From Colius striatus (lineage: Eukaryota > Chordata > Aves > Coliiformes > Coliidae), in contig NC_084773.1 of the NCBI RefSeq assembly GCF_028858725.1, positions 2,842,350-2,906,349 of the forward strand: DNA of 64,000 nt, written 5' to 3'. Shown here piece by piece: positions 12,416 through 26,913 of this stretch. The translations under genes and the position numbers were made by a program. Position 1 is the first letter of the stretch, and every line of letters starts with the position of its first letter. The notes under the pieces were generated by a model that did not search any database, had not been told where the DNA came from, and was given only the letters and a program-made list of their open reading frames with translations.

Positions 12416-15400
12416 GAGACTCTCTCTCTGCCATGTGAAAGAGCCACAGACTGACCAATGAAACTGGGTCAAACAGGGGTTTTATTTTCAGCTCTGCCAT
12501 TGGCCTGATGGGCAAGTAATTTCTGTGTGTACTTCAGGCTCCCAGCGATGAGATGGGGTTAACAGTTCTGAGTTACACCACATACGGATTCCCAACAGCA
12601 GAGTTCCAATGCTTCACAGTTCTATAGCAATCACTGAAACAGTGCTGTGGGTCCACAAAAAAACTAAACAAATGGTCCTCAGTTTAAAAGTTTTATAGGT
12701 TTTAATGGATCATACAATGTAATTTACATTTGCTAGTTTGTATTATGGGGAGGGTAAATAACAGTATAAAACAGTAGTGAAATGATGGTCTGTAAAGAGT
12801 GATAAAGGAGAGAGAAAGAACCAGTTTCACAATGGATTGGGAGTTAAATCTAGTACTTCTTCTTGGGGACAAATTTAATCAAAGTGAGAACTTCAACATA
12901 CACTCTTTTACAAGCTTGGTGAGCCCAGTGAAGGGTTGTCAAGAGCCACATTGTAACAGAGGCAAATGAAACATGTTTTAATACCCAGGACATGGGTCTT
13001 TGCTCACTTTGGACACTCATTAAATGAGTTGTCACGGATTTGTGTTCAAATCACTTCCCATTAAATGGAAAATCAGAAGTTATTTATGAAGTTGGAAGAA
13101 ATGCTTCTGCATTCTGACAAATGCTCACAATACAAGGCACATGCAAATCCAGCAGCTGCAGGCAATCCAGGCACCACCACGCCAGAACAAACTTGTCTTT
13201 CTGAACATGTAAATCCATAACATTAAACTTAGTACCCCCAGATTTGCATAGCCCTACTAATTGAGACATGCTGATAAAAGGATTCAAACTGTTACTCTGA
13301 AGTGTTTGCATGTGAGCAGTTGCAGTCACAAAAGGATCCAGTCCCTGTGGGAGGGGCACACTACTGTTGGAGCCATAAGCTTATCAGCTACTCGAGATAT
13401 GGCACTTCCCAGGATTCCATCACTCACAGACAGTACAGGACATTCTGTAACATTTGAATTCCAATGTGCAAAAGAGATCACCATCCCAAAACACTGGGAA
13501 ACTGCTGCTAGAAGTTTCAAATAGCAAGTAGCAAGGAAGCAATACGTGCTAGGAGCTTCCCAGTACAGGCGTTAAGGCAACTGGGAGGTATGCTGAACCA
13601 GAAACCTGAGCAACAGGCTGAGTCAAACAAACCACTTGTATAAACAGGTGATTATTCAGTCACTCTGAAGAGGTATCAGTGCACCTTTATAAGATGAAGA
13701 ATTCAAAGAAGAGTGACATAGAAATTACCTGTTCTCAAACAACAACAGAATTCCTAAAGCTCACTGGCACTGAGCATATTTTAAGTGAGCAGTTCTTATT
13801 GCTCAGATTCAGCTGCATGTGCTGTGCTGTGTTTCTGAGCAGCTGCAGGTGCTAGAAAAAATAGATTCACTTTAAATATTGTATTTACCTGGGATGAAAC
13901 AACCTAAAAAAATACCAGCAGACTCTGTAGAGTCCTATCTATTCATGCAGATGGAATGAGAGAAATTTATAATGCTCCCTTAAGAGAACTCCTGAAGCAT
14001 CACAGAGCACTGCAATATATGAGACTTGGTGTCAAAGAAACTTTATGGCCAAATTCCAACAGGAAAAAATCAAAGTTCCTGGCTCATACAAACATACACC
14101 ATATTAACCTGAAAGGAGGATGACACAGAACTTAGTGCAACATCCAATTTTTAAGTTAAACTACTTGGAGGAAACCTTCCTCCTTGGTTTCTTCTCAAAG
14201 AGTTTTGTTCCACACATCCAAGCTCTCATAGAAAAACAGGAGATGAAGGTGATGAATTGTATTTTCTTTGCCAGTCTCACTCTGTTATGCAAACCTACTC
14301 ATGAAGTGTCATCTGCTTCTCTATACTTAATATTAATTAATTAATTAAGCTCACCACCTTCTCTGCTTATGAGGCTACTTCTGAGAAGCTGGGAATTTAC
14401 TTTACTTTCCAAGGTTTTTACTTCCTTATACACTTACCTAAGCAACAATTCTTTAGGAACTCTCTCAAGAGGATATTTGCTCCCCCCTCAAAGATTAATT
14501 TCAACTCTTTCTAATTGTTGGCTTATTAGTCTCTAACTGGCATTATTCCCATCCTCCAGAAGCCTCCAAGCCTTCATATGGCAAGCTTAAGGGGCAAAAA
14601 AGCTTTGCTTTCTCTCGCTGAATTGCATTTGTAATAATGCAAACTGTACAACTAGACTTTCATGGTTTGTATAATGCTTTAACAAATCCTGTGAAGAAAC
14701 TGATTCTGGTGAGTGGTCTCTGCCAATGCCAAAAACTTTACATTTGAGACTACTGTTTTTAACAATGCTAAGGCTCACCCTTCAGTGAAAACACAGCAAG
14801 CAGTTCACTTGTAACAACTCAAGTCAAGCTACTCACCACAGGGGCTCCCCGTAGCCTGAGACAGTGCTCAATACTGATAACCACTGGGATCACCTCACCA
14901 CAAAGCTCATCCCACTAAGACACAGTTACATCATCTCAAGCTCACAGAATTTCAACAGTGTTTTACTCAGATTAATAACATTAATAGCTTGCTTTCTGCT
15001 GCAGACTTTAATTTCTGAATCTGTGACTGCCCAAAGACCTGGCTTTTACTGCTGGGATTGTTTCATTGGAAGAAAAGCTTCACCTTGAAGATTATTTGGC
15101 AAGAAGAATGGGAAATAAATATTTAAGGTCCTATTCAAGAGTGGGTTCTATATATAAACTGGTTTATTTTATTGTTGAAACCAAAGAGATTTGATCCACG
15201 ATAGCAATCACTAATCATAACAGCAGGATGCTATTCAAAGATAAGCCTACATGCAAAAGCCAGAAGGAATTGTGTTCACAAAAGGCATACTGCTCTACAA
15301 TTCTGCCTGCACATTTAATGACTTTAAAATGACATTTGACAGATTGCATGAAAATACATGTACATCACAGTACAGAGTCCAACTATAGCTGCACTGACAC

Positions 15401-17751
15401 AGGCTGGGTGAATCAGCAGAAAGACAAGAGCTGAACCCTACTGAAAGCTTCCTTTGCCAAAGAAAGTTAAGCTCATTTATTGGTGTCTAAATGACAAGAT
15501 GTAGTTGTTGAATGAGGTTGCAGAGATATTTGAATAAGTCTGAAGAAAGTGAAGCCATCATTTACTGAAATAGTACAATTTTGATCTAAGTCTTGTGTCT
15601 AAAGTTCAGACTCCAAATATCTGATACTCCAAACTTCCATTCAAAGCTACAGCTTAGTGTATTTTCCAAACAACCAAACACACTGCCTTTCCCCACCCTT
15701 CCACACACACACTCCCATTTAGGAGGAAAACCTCACTGTCCTGTGCTTTCTACACAGACCTACTTCAGTAAGTCAGTCCTATCACATGATAGATCATTGC
15801 ACTGCAGGTTTCCCCCAGCTCAAGAAGAATCACTCCAACTCCTCTGGATGTTGCCACCACATCCTCAACTGCATATGCTGTGTAATTTACTACTTCAAAT
15901 ACACAGCTGAGTAAGACCTGTTCCTTAGTAGCAACTGAAAAGAGTTAGGCTAAAAGGGAAGACTATTATGAACCAAAGGGAGTGACTGATGCCATCAGTA
16001 CCTGTGAGACCACGGTTTGCTAAGTCAGATTATGAACAAAATCAAAAAGACAACATAGAAAGGACTGACTCCACAATACTTGCACCATGATTCACTGTGA
16101 CCATCACCTAGAGTGAATATGGTCTGGAATGGTGATGACAGCAGTACCAGTGAGTGCAGAGACCTCAGATTGACAGGGAACTCACCAGCTTTGTGCCAAG
16201 GAGATAAGTCTGACTTGTACAGACATTACACTATTACTTGGAGAGCAACTAAAGACTACATAGCTGCCAGGTGCCAGTAGGAAGTAGTTTGAAATTTTAG
16301 ATAGGAGCAATGTAATAGACAAGGTGCATTTCACACCACAAACCAGAATCCATACGTTGCAAGTGAGTTCAAAATTAAGATGTGAACTTATTCTAACCAC
16401 AGTAAGCAGCTTCTTTAATCTCATCTGACTTTATAGGGGAGAATAAATTCTGTCTTGGCACATGGCCTTTCCCTTGAACACAGGACAGAAGCATTATCCC
16501 AGGCTTCACTGTGTAGTAATAATCACCTCAAAATGATGACAGGCTTACATAATTTTATGACAAAGTAAAATAAGTTTATGGCAGGGTTATGGTAGATTCT
16601 TCTCTTGCCTGATGCATGAAATGAGATTAGATGACACAGAAGATGAAATTCATCTTATTGTCTAGGATTGTTATTTTAACAACGCTGTAAATCAAATTTA
16701 AGTAATTAAGGAAAATATCATACTTCAAATTATGTGCTATAAGCTCATCTCATTTATTAGATATCTAATTATGGCTCATATGAGCTGTAATTACATATGA
16801 GCCATGAGCTTCTGCATTGATTTGAAGTGTGTATATCACTAACAAGTGTTCCAGGAAACATTCAGCATTATAGAACCTTAAAAAAAGCAAAAGAGAGACA
16901 GAGAAAAGTTTCTGTTTTACCCTGCAAAGCTTCCACACTAGAATGGAAGGGCTGACTTTCAGGAAAAGATTAAACCTTTGTTACTAATAACATAGCAATT
17001 ATTTTACATTGAAAAAAAAGCCATCAGCAAAGCCCATCACTGTTAGCAGGGAACAGAACAGCTCTTCCATAGGCTCAGGAATGGTAAATTGTTGAAAAAC
17101 ACTTTTCATTCCAAATAAAGGCCAGGAAAAAATAATCTTACTTGTCTGATGCTGTCCCAAAACAGATTGACTGACAGAATACCACAGGAAAGAGGAGCTT
17201 CAGGCAGGAGATGTGCCTAGTTGCTGAGACAAGATTGCTACTCTGAAGGAGCACTGCCTGTTTACACAATCTTCACTGCTGTTTCTATCACTGTTTTAAT
17301 CACAAAGATCCAGCTATGAAAGCACCTTCTTATGTTTTCATCACACTCCTCAACCATAGAACCACTAATGACATACCTGCCTTGGGAGGTATCTCTCCAA
17401 GCCTTCCATTCCCTCTCTCCATCTCAAAATGGCTCTTACTTAACAGGATTCAGGTGTGCTTAATTATCTCAGCAGGCACCAGAAATTAAAGGCCTGTGTG
17501 GTTATTAGAACTTCTTTCCAGGTGCAAAATACCTTGCATTCAGGAAGACACAATTCAAAGGAATATTACCCACAACTTTACTCTCAACCAAAAAATAAAG
17601 CACTGAAAAGAATTCCAGACATTCAATCTCAGAAGCAAAAATCTTAAGATGGAGATAATTTGCCTAAAAATTACAAAAACACCCACCCTGAATTAAAGAA
17701 AAATGCACAATTCCAAGCATTTAAGATATATTTAGTGTATTTTTTAAGAGA
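12416..17751. other. Intergenic, no gene; contains palindrome cluster
   Basis: More than 5 kb without a CR1 copy, the longest such stretch in the left half. Apart from the palindromes at 16741-16811 and a TAAT run at 14330-14346, I recognise nothing. Confidence 0.55.
16741..16811. repeat. Nested palindrome cluster
   Basis: Three perfect inverted repeats lie within 71 bp. An outer 8-bp pair is AAGCTCAT (16741-16748) with ATGAGCTT (16804-16811). An uninterrupted palindrome TTAGATATCTAA sits at 16757-16768. A 12-bp stem ATGGCTCATATG (16771-16782) pairs with CATATGAGCCAT (16794-16805) around an 11-nt loop. No gene or known element is adjacent. Confidence 0.8.
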
Positions 17752-18045
17752 CACAGAATCACAGAGTGTTAAGGGTTGGAAGGGACCTGGAAAGCTCATC
17801 CAGTGCAGCCCCCCTGCCAGAGCAGCACCACCTAGAGTAGGGCACACAGGAACTCGTCCTGTGTGATGGGTTTGAATGTCTCCAGAGAAGGAGCCTCCAC
17901 AGCCCATCTGGGCAGCCCCTGCCAGTGCTCCCTCACCTCAACAGGGAAGAAATTTTCCCTTGTGTGTCTTTGGAACTTTTTCTGTTCCAGCTTGTACCCA
18001 TTGCCCCTTGTCCTATCATCAGCCATCACTGAGCACAGCCTGGCT
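17752..18045 (-). mobile_element. CR1 LINE fragment, second sequence group
   Basis: About 295 bp. The minus strand encodes VREHWQGLPRWAVEAPSLET and ends DEFLCALL. Its tail reads CACAGAATCACAGAGTG on the plus strand. It is clearly closer to the copies at 26914 and 42593 than to the main group. Confidence 0.92.
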
Positions 18046-19335
18046 AAGTCAATCATTTCCATACTGAACTAGCATTTCTGTTCATTTTAACATAGAAGCT
18101 ATTGTAATTTAATACCTATTATTATTACCAACAACAACAACAACTGCATCTATAGAGGCTCCAGAAAAGTGAGTGGTATTAGATCCCCCTTCCTGCAGCA
18201 CCAACAGAACCATTGGCTTCATTTGAATTACACAATACTTGAACACGATTTTAAAGCATCAAGTAACAGCAGTTCCTTTAAAAACAGATGGACTATGAAA
18301 TAAGCACATTAAAGCCATGGTTACTCATTAAAGTTGGAAAAAAGAACTCACCAGCTGAAAAGAGCACGGTTTGACTTTTAGATTCCAGGTCAAGCCTGTG
18401 ATATGTATTTTCTTACATAAACTGAAGACATTTGCTGTATGCTGATGGCATATGAGCATTTAGGCTTATTACTAGTGCTGCCTTCTCAAAAAGCAAGTTC
18501 AAACGTTTTAAATGGAAGCTCCACTAACCTTTCAGCTTTACTTCCCTTATGTTTTCATTGGATTTTTTATGAATTCACATGGAACTGGAGATTGGGAACA
18601 AAAATACAAGAAGGAATAGAAGCCTCTTTCATACACATTTTAGTACATTTGGCTCGTCAAGATGATGCAGGAGAGAGAGGTTGAATTACCCTTCTTCTGA
18701 TTTTATTCTCTAGTCTTTATCCTTAAACAAAACATATACATTCTGCAAGGAACCCAACCAGGGAACAGTTGGGGGATGCTGGTTTTGTTTTCTTCTTCTT
18801 TTGACAAACATTTGATTGATACTTCCATCTACACGTTACCAAAAATAGGTCCCAAAAAGATCAAACAAGTTGTTCAGTCCAACTTCCTTATTTTGATGAT
18901 CTAAGTTGGATTGCCAACTGTTATAGCTAGGAAAAGTGTTCAGAACCCACCATGCAGAACTACTTCTTTTGATGATGTCATAACCTTTGCTGGGGGCAAC
19001 AACAGCACTGTGCTACACACAAATCTGGCTGCAACACAATGAAATGTTTTCTACTGCAGAATACAGAATAAACACATGTAACAAACAGCACTTTGGAATG
19101 GGAAGAAAAAGTTCCTTGTACACTGTCAGTAGGTTGATGACACCCAAACTGTTCAGCACATAGTGTTTAGTTAGGTTGAATGAGGTGTGTTGGTAACAGG
19201 GAAGGGTTGATGCTGTACTAAAACCTACTTAAAATACTTGCCTGTTTACAAAAGCCAGAGGAAAAAGCATCAGTAAACTAATTTCTCTGCCTAAGAGGCA
19301 ATATAATACTCTCAACAGTATCAGCACTAGGAGGA
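18046..19335. other. Intergenic, nothing recognised
   Basis: A short CAA run (18131-18143) and unique-looking sequence. The patch at 18845-18960 faintly resembles an old CR1 end but is too diverged to call. Confidence 0.5.
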
Positions 19336-20135
19336 TCATAGAATCATTTTCTTTGGAAAAGCCTTTTAAGCTCATCAAGTCCAACCCCTCTCCTCACCCT
19401 GCCAAGCCCAGCACTAACCCTCAGCACCTCAGCACTATGGCTTTGCTGTATCTCCAGGGCTGGGAACCCCCTCACCTCCCTGGGCAGCCTGGGACAGGGG
19501 CTGACAACCCTCTCAGAGAAAAAGTTCTTCCTCATCTATGATTTAAACCTCCCGTGGTCCAACTTGAGGCCATTTACTCTTGTTCTATCACTTGTTACTT
19601 GGGAGACCAACCCTCACCTCACTACAGGCTCCTGTCAGGGAGTTGCAGAGAGTGCTCCCATCTCCTCTCAGCCTCCTCCAGGCTGAACACCCCCAGGTCC
19701 TTCAGCTGCTCCCCATCAGACTTGTGCTCCAGCCCCTTCCCCAGCTCCAGTGCCTGTCTCTGGACACACTCCAGTCCCTCAGTGTCTTTCTTGTAGTGAG
19801 GGGTCCAACACTGAACACAGCACCCAAAGTGTGGCCTCAGCAGTGCCCAGCACAAGGGGACAATCCCTGCCCTGCTCCTGCTGCCACACTATTTCTGATA
19901 CAAGCCAGGATGCCACTGGCCTTCTTGGTCACTTGGGCACACTGCTGCCTCATGTTCAGCTGCTGTCACCAACCCCCCCAGGCCCTTTTTCTGCTGGGCA
20001 GCTTTTCCAGCCCCTCTGCCCCAGCCTGGAGCATTGCCTGGGGCTGGTGATGCCCAAGCCCTTGGCCTTGTTCAACCTTATCCCATTGCCCTTGGCCCAT
20101 TGATCCAAGAAGATCCAGGAGAGGCCCTTTTATGG
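19336..20135 (-). mobile_element. CR1 LINE fragment, third sequence group
   Basis: About 800 bp. The minus-strand translation includes LLRPHFGCCVQCWTPHYKKD, LEHKSDGEQLKDLGVFSLEE and VVSPCPRLPREV. It is diverged from the other groups, shares features with the copy at 31461, and looks older. The 5' limit is approximate. Confidence 0.9.
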
Positions 20136-21860
20136 ACTCTGAACTTCGAGAGTCATGTACCACACTTAGTATTAGCATTCTCCTAACCAAAATGAAAAGG
20201 TGATGGAAGAACTTGGTTTTTACTGTTTTGCAGTCACTGAGATTCGAGCTGCAGGGTTAAGTTAGGCCCTTTGCCAATGCTCCCAGGAGTGGGTACCATA
20301 TTGACTTCTCTAGTTATAGTACTAATTTGCTGGGAGGATTCTCTCCACAATTAAGTTGCCCAGAAATAGACCAGCTAATAACCAGATAAATCAACAAATG
20401 TAAGTTCACATTGTGGTTTAATCTGGAGTGTTGTGTCACCTTAAAACTCAGCACCATGCATGATGCTGCCTGTACCTTATTTTATAATGCTGGCCCTTTT
20501 TACTATGTTACTGCAAGCCCAAATCTGAAAATCAAACAAAAGTGACCTATACCTGGTTGCATTCAAAACTATGCTTGGTAAAGCTGGAAGAAAAATTAAG
20601 TTGCTGCATCATGTTTGATGCCTAAATTACACCCTGCCTCCCCCCTGCCCCCAGCATAGCTCTGAGTACATTATTAATAATTTAATTAAACAATTTTAGA
20701 GTGGTAGCAACAACTGTCTACCTCAATATCTTCATTCATACAGCTCTTCTGAAGAAGGAGGTGGAATCTCATATCAGAAAGGCGAAGGAAAATCACACAC
20801 GTTCACATTATTGTAGTAAGGGAGGAATATGAGAACTGTATTGATGGTAATAACCTGTGAAACATAGAGCTGATGAGCACGTTACAGTGCATGCTCTATG
20901 AAGGCAGCATTGCCCAAAACTCAGTAGTCAGCCACCAAAAAACCCAATCCAACAAAAAAACCCCAGAAAGCACTCTGATTGACCTTTAAACATCTCCAGG
21001 AGACTGATGTTTCTACAATGCTATGAAAATAATCCTTCAGTTGAGCTGCTTGTTTGGAATCAAACCCTGGCATTCCAAGAAGGATGTTTACCTTCATTGT
21101 TTGGGTACCTGCTGAAAATATTTCTTTGTTAATTCTAATCATTTTCCTCTCATGCAAGAAAGAGTTGGCAGTGAGAATGGACCAGCTGGGGTCAGGTGCT
21201 CAGGACAACAGATTTCTTTCTTGCTTTCCCTAAGAGATATTTCACTGCTAGAACTGAAGCTATTTATTTCTGTTGGCCAATCTTAAACCATCATAAAATA
21301 AAATATCAATCTAGCAAATGAATGAAACCCCAAGATCTCATCATGACCTTCAAATCCAAAGACAACTAATGAGTCATAAAGGAAGACAGAGACTAGTGGA
21401 AAGCAGATGCTGTGGAAGGAGTAATGTACCTTCAGTGCCTCATGTTACAATTATATATAGATTGGCATCTTTTTTGCAGCTGAAAGGTAAGGAGGTTTGT
21501 ATACACATCCATCAACAATTGCACTAGCTGGTATTTGTTAGGAAACTCCTCTAGTCGGTCACAGCTTAAACTGTTGGCTTTTGCCCTGCTGTGCTCACAT
21601 TCACAGCCTAGCTCCACTGTTCTTAGGGGCTGACGGCAGTTTCCAAGTTTTCTGTTGTCCTCCAGGATGCAAAGAGGAGAATAATTGCATCTTGCCTCTG
21701 ATAATTCTCCTGGTTCAGTCAAAATAGCTACATATACCCATCTTCAGTCACACAGCTGGTAGGTAAGTATTTTAACACATTAAGGTCAACCTGCTATTGC
21801 TGCACAACCTACAACAAAACTAAACTAGTAGAAGTGTACCATTTCTCCATGTTTTTGACT
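20136..21860. other. Intergenic, nothing recognised
   Basis: Unique-looking sequence. The small open frames lack domains and context. Confidence 0.55.
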
Positions 21861-22391
21861 CTACTCTGCCCTGCTGAGGCCTCATCTGGAGTCCTGTGTC
21901 CAGCTCTGGGCTCCCCAGCTCAAGAGGGACAGGGAACTGCTGGAGAGAGGCCAGTGCAGGGCCACCAAGATGATCAGGGGACTGGAGCATCTTCCTTAGG
22001 AGGAAAGGCTGTGGGAACTGGGACTGTTTAGTCTAAAGGAGACTGAGGGGGAGATCTCATTAATAAGTATGTAAATGGTGGGTGTCAGGAGGTTGGGGCA
22101 GCGCTTTTTTTGTATTGAATCTAGTGACAGGACAAGGGGTGATGGGATGAAGCTGAAACACAAGAAGTTCCATTTAAACATAAGGAAAAACTCTTTCAGT
22201 GTTTCAGTGAGGGAGCCCTGGCACAGGCTGCCCAGGGAGGGTGTGGAGGCTCCTTCCTTGGAGGTCTTCAAAACCCCCCTGGACACATTCTTGTGTGACC
22301 TGATCTAGGTGGTTTCAGCAGGGGGGTTGGACTGGATGATCTCTAGAGGTCCCTTCCAATCCCTACCATTCTGTCATTCTATGATTCTATG
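21861..22391 (+). mobile_element. CR1 LINE fragment, 3' end
   Basis: About 530 bp in sense on the plus strand, from [20 protein letters not shown] through [20 protein letters not shown] to a complete tail of repeated ATTCTATG units at 22370-22391. Confidence 0.94.
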
Positions 22392-25300
22392 ACATAATCT
22401 TTCTGTGTACATACAATAGAAACAGCCACTGAATAAGGTACCAAAAGATAATCCAACTGAAGAGAATACAAACTGCTTACAGTCAAACTGAAGTTAGCTG
22501 AGCCTGTGTTTGAGCTTGGACAGACACTGGCAACAGCAGAAGCAACCAATGCAATGATGAGTACAGAGTAATAAGTATGCAAACATAGAAATGGGAAACA
22601 CATCAGGCAAGTAGTGGAGTAAGTAAAGACCAGCAAACAGCTGAGTGGCAGCACATGCTCCAGCCTGGCAATCTGTAACTACCAATACACAGCTCCCCAG
22701 TAGGTCCATCAATTACGGCCACGCTGCTTCTACCCTGCCAGACCCTTACGAAAGAGAAGTTCACAAATGGCTGTTCTCCCAGTGCAGCATGAGGGGAGTG
22801 GACTGATTTACTGGTTTAGTTGTTGAAACCCAAGGAATTTTCACCTAATATATGTGTGTGTGAGAGAGAATATAGAAACATGGATGGAGCTAGAGCTTCC
22901 AAGTTCAAAAGTGCAGGATAAGTACTATCTGTAGTTATTCACTGCAATATTCGTAGCAAGACCAATTCAAATGCTGTTTTTTCTGCATAACATCATGTTT
23001 GTTTCCACAAAGAGTTGCTCTTTTTCCCTCTAGCTCAAACTTGCTTTCAATTTACTGCACTCTTTTTTTGCTCTCCTTCTGTTCAAGTTCATTCTTTTCT
23101 ACTTGATATTGGGTTTGTGTCTACCATAGTTGCAGATTTTACTGTTAATAATGAGCAAACACTCCAAGTAGCAATGAAATCCATTCAGTGATGCAGAACA
23201 ATTGGAAAATGTAAATTACTAACTTTATTCTTTACTGGTTTAACTTGTACCATTCATAAGGCTTTGTCTCAATAAATCTCCAGTATTCCACCACTGATTC
23301 TATTTATACATTGCACGGTAGCTATTGCACTGGGTGTTGCTACTTTATTCCACTCTCTTTCTGTTCTCAAACTAGATTATGATCAAATCCTATCTTCTCT
23401 ATTTGGTGCCTGCTTTCCTACAGATTTGATCCTCACAGGGAGCTGCAAACTCTCAGTAAAGACATTCATAGGAATTGGGTGTTTGTAAAGGCCCGTGTCG
23501 GTGTGGGTTATCTGGGAGCTAACAAAGGATGAGCTCACACAACACTGAAACACAATTATGAATTTTTCTTTGCAAAGGGATTAAGTTTTGCAAAACTCAT
23601 GTCAGCTTAATTATGCTTTAGATACCCATTCTATTATCTAAATTGGTTGGGATCAGGCTCAAAATTAAAACAGTAAGTGGAAGCAAACAGATACAGGGAC
23701 AGCACGGCTGAAAAGCTCTCCTTTCTTCAGAGAGCCAGGCTACAGATATCACTCCTATTACTCTGGGATTCAGTTTTTCCCCACATCAGGGCAAAGACTA
23801 AACACACATAGGTACAATAATGAAGTAATGAGACCGAATGATCTTTAATAACCCCTGCTTGTGCTTGTGGTGACTTGAGTCAAGAAGAGTTCAGGAGGGG
23901 ATCTCTGTTGGTGGAAGCTGGATTGAGGCTTCTTCCTATTTTTCTAATGCTAGGTTTGATGCAGCTTCCATGAAAGCCAGGCTAATTGATTTGTACAGGA
24001 AAAAAACCAATAACTGAAACAGCCTTTACCTTTCTTTCTAAAATAGTAGAAGAAGTCCATAAAAATAGCACTTTTAATGAGTAAATTTGTGACATATTTC
24101 AAAGCAGCTGTGCCTGGGGCTATCCAATGGATTGTTGCCTTATTAGCAACATTTTGTGAGAGGTGGTTTCTTTGTTAATACAGTTTGAAAAATAGCTCCT
24201 TTAGTGCCTCTTCTGTTTATGACTCACTCATAATAACACAAGTGACTCATGCTGTCAAATTACAAATTATTGCTTCAGAGAATGAGGTTTTTTCCCTTCC
24301 TTTTGGGCAAAACATGACAATTTTCACTATTTTGTTACTAAGGGCATTTTCCTGCTACTTTACAGATTCTCAGAATTCTAAGTAAAGCATGTGCCACAAA
24401 AAACAAAAGCATCTCCCACCTCTTGTCTCTTTCAAAGATGAATACATCTGATACAGAACAATTACTTAAAACTAGTTCCAGAACCTCAGAGGTTGTTTGT
24501 CAGTAAATTGTGTTTCAGACATCAGATTTTATCTAGATGATTCTGCTTATTGGTTCTGAAAGGTGGTCACTGTAAGCTATTAACATGAGTTGACCTGAAG
24601 TTAATTACCAGGGACACTGCTGTTACAGGCAAAGACTGAAGCCTTCTGTGGCAGTGATTTCTGGTCTGCCTCTCCAGTCAGTTGATTGGTGCCTTCACAC
24701 ACAAAATAGGAAAGGCTGTCTCTAGGTGGGAGTTATCTCACACAACTGGGAATGGGATATTTCCCGGGTCACTCTGGCCCTCATTTTCTTTCATATAAAA
24801 GCAGAACACTGAAAGATCTACAGCCTCACTAATTATCTGCTAAGAGTGGTTAAAGTTGCAAAGGAAAAGGCTATCTGGAAGCTTTTTCTTATGTATCCTT
24901 GTCCTTATCTACAAAAACATCCATGATGACAAGATCCAGAAGATACCTACATGTGGGCTCCCTAATACAGAGAAGAGTGTTGGTAACTCAGGTTACTACT
25001 TGCTGCTCCTAGAAGATTCAGACTCTCTTTCCTATCTCTTAGAAATGAAGAGCCATCATTCCTGAGGGGAAGCACAGCTCTTGTGAGGGAAGAAAGGGGC
25101 AAGTCAGCATCATCTTTATTGTCTCACCTTCAGAGATGCAGATGGAACGATCCTGATCTTTCCTGGGTCATGGGGAAAGACAATTCCCAGCAGGACTCTT
25201 TCCCATGCTTTATAGGCGTTGCCAGTTGAGCCTGCATTGCCATCCAGACATTAATCAGGGGCTTTAGAAAGCAAATGAACAGCTCCTTGGCTCTTCCATG

Positions 25301-26913
25301 TTGGGATCTGTTGAAACTGATGTGGTTCAGACCTCATCACTGAACTCTAGGTCTAGGCCACATGTCACACAGAACAAAAGCAACATTCAGAGATCTGTTT
25401 TTCCTGCCATAGCCATCACAAGGCTTGCTTTAAAGCCTTTTCTCCTTTAAATCCATCAGACATTGCCTCTGATCTGCTCTGATGTTCATAGAGAATGGAG
25501 TGCAATCCTTCATTTGATTGTTCATTACATTTCCTCTTAATGTGTTGCAACGTGCCTGAGCTCCCCCCTTCCTCCCCTTCATAGGTCTAAATTCAGCCTT
25601 GATGCAAACAGAAATAACTTGCAATCCCAGCAGCTTCCAGATTTCCTGTCTATGTGCTGTTTCTGCTACTTTCAACCCATTGAGTGTTTCCTTTATTCCT
25701 TTTGCTGCTTTCCCTAGAAAACCCAAAGTGCTTTACAGCACCAGCAATGTTGAAAGTTCTTGGGCTGTCCATAATCTGATTCCACATTTGGACTCCAAAC
25801 AGGCTCAGTCTGGTGACCCTGTAACAGAAGCTGCACTCCAGCTGAACTACCAGGGTTAGGGGAGCTCCCTGGTACCAAAACAAATCCAGGCTGACTGTTG
25901 AGATCTCTCTCTTCCTTTGTGAGGGATGGTGCAGAAGAAATGCCCCTTAACACCCCAGGCTTTTCTCTGGGATGAGATCAAGATATCTGGTGCATGCAAA
26001 GCAGACACTTACCAGGAGGCTTGCCAGGAAAAGACAACCAGCAAAAGTAAATCCACCTCTCTCTCATTTGACTTTGCCATTTAACTGTTGTGAACACAAA
26101 GATATATGTACAGGTATTATTCAACTGCTGTACCCACCAGAACACCTGGGTTAGTGCAGTCTGTATCTAGAAATAAAGCTAGGGAACATCAAGACTTTTT
26201 TTCACTGCCTGCACTGGAATGTGGTTGTCAGCAATAACTCCTGGAAGTCAGGGACTTCTAACAGAAAAGGTGAGTGTTTGGGACTACAGCTTCTCATTGC
26301 CTTGCATTTGCTCAGTGAGAAACCATTCCCTTACGATAAAATGGAACTAAAAATATGAATAAAAGATTACCACAGTAACATTGGCATATCCATAAGCACA
26401 ATGGCTTGAAAATGAACTTACTTATGCTGAGTGCAAAAGTAAGAGGTATGAGAGAGTCCTTTGGACTAAGGAGAATGAAAACAGCACCTTAAAACACAAC
26501 ATGGCAACTGAGAAGAGAGAACTCAGAAAAAAATGAATGATTAGGTGAATTAAAAACATGTACACAGTGTCTGCTGAATGGAAAATAGCAACTGCATCTT
26601 GCAATCTGGTTAGTAATTACGGCAAAACAGACCCCAAAGCACTGAAACGGAGACAGTTAGCACACTAAACAGAGAAATGGGATGCTGTGCTGAACTGTGA
26701 AGACATTATAAATTGCAGGAAATAGCTTATTAATACAAAAAGCTCTGGAGCAGGCCACCTGCAGTGGAAAACACAGTACCTGTGATAAAAATAGCTCTGG
26801 AGATAGAAAGGACAAGCAGTAGGGGGGAAAATATGGAAAATGGCTCACTGTTGGTAAATTCACAGCACAAATCCAATGATGAGGAGAATGAATGAAGGAG
26901 AAAAAATAGTTAA
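22392..26913. other. Intergenic, no supported gene
   Basis: 4.5 kb of unique-looking DNA. Between 25720 and 25880 the minus strand ends in a GTAAAGCACTTTGGG-like motif reminiscent of old SINE or LINE tails, too weak to call. A short TG/GA run lies at 22852-22868. Confidence 0.5.

Noticed and set aside
18845..18960. Sequence resembling a CR1 3' end (AGTTGTTCAGTCCAACTTCC)
   Set aside because: Only one short stretch matches, with no tail and no coding similarity, so too weak to call.
25430..25953. Cluster of 77-98-codon minus-strand open frames
   Set aside because: Overlapping frames without domains. More likely non-coding or repeat-derived.
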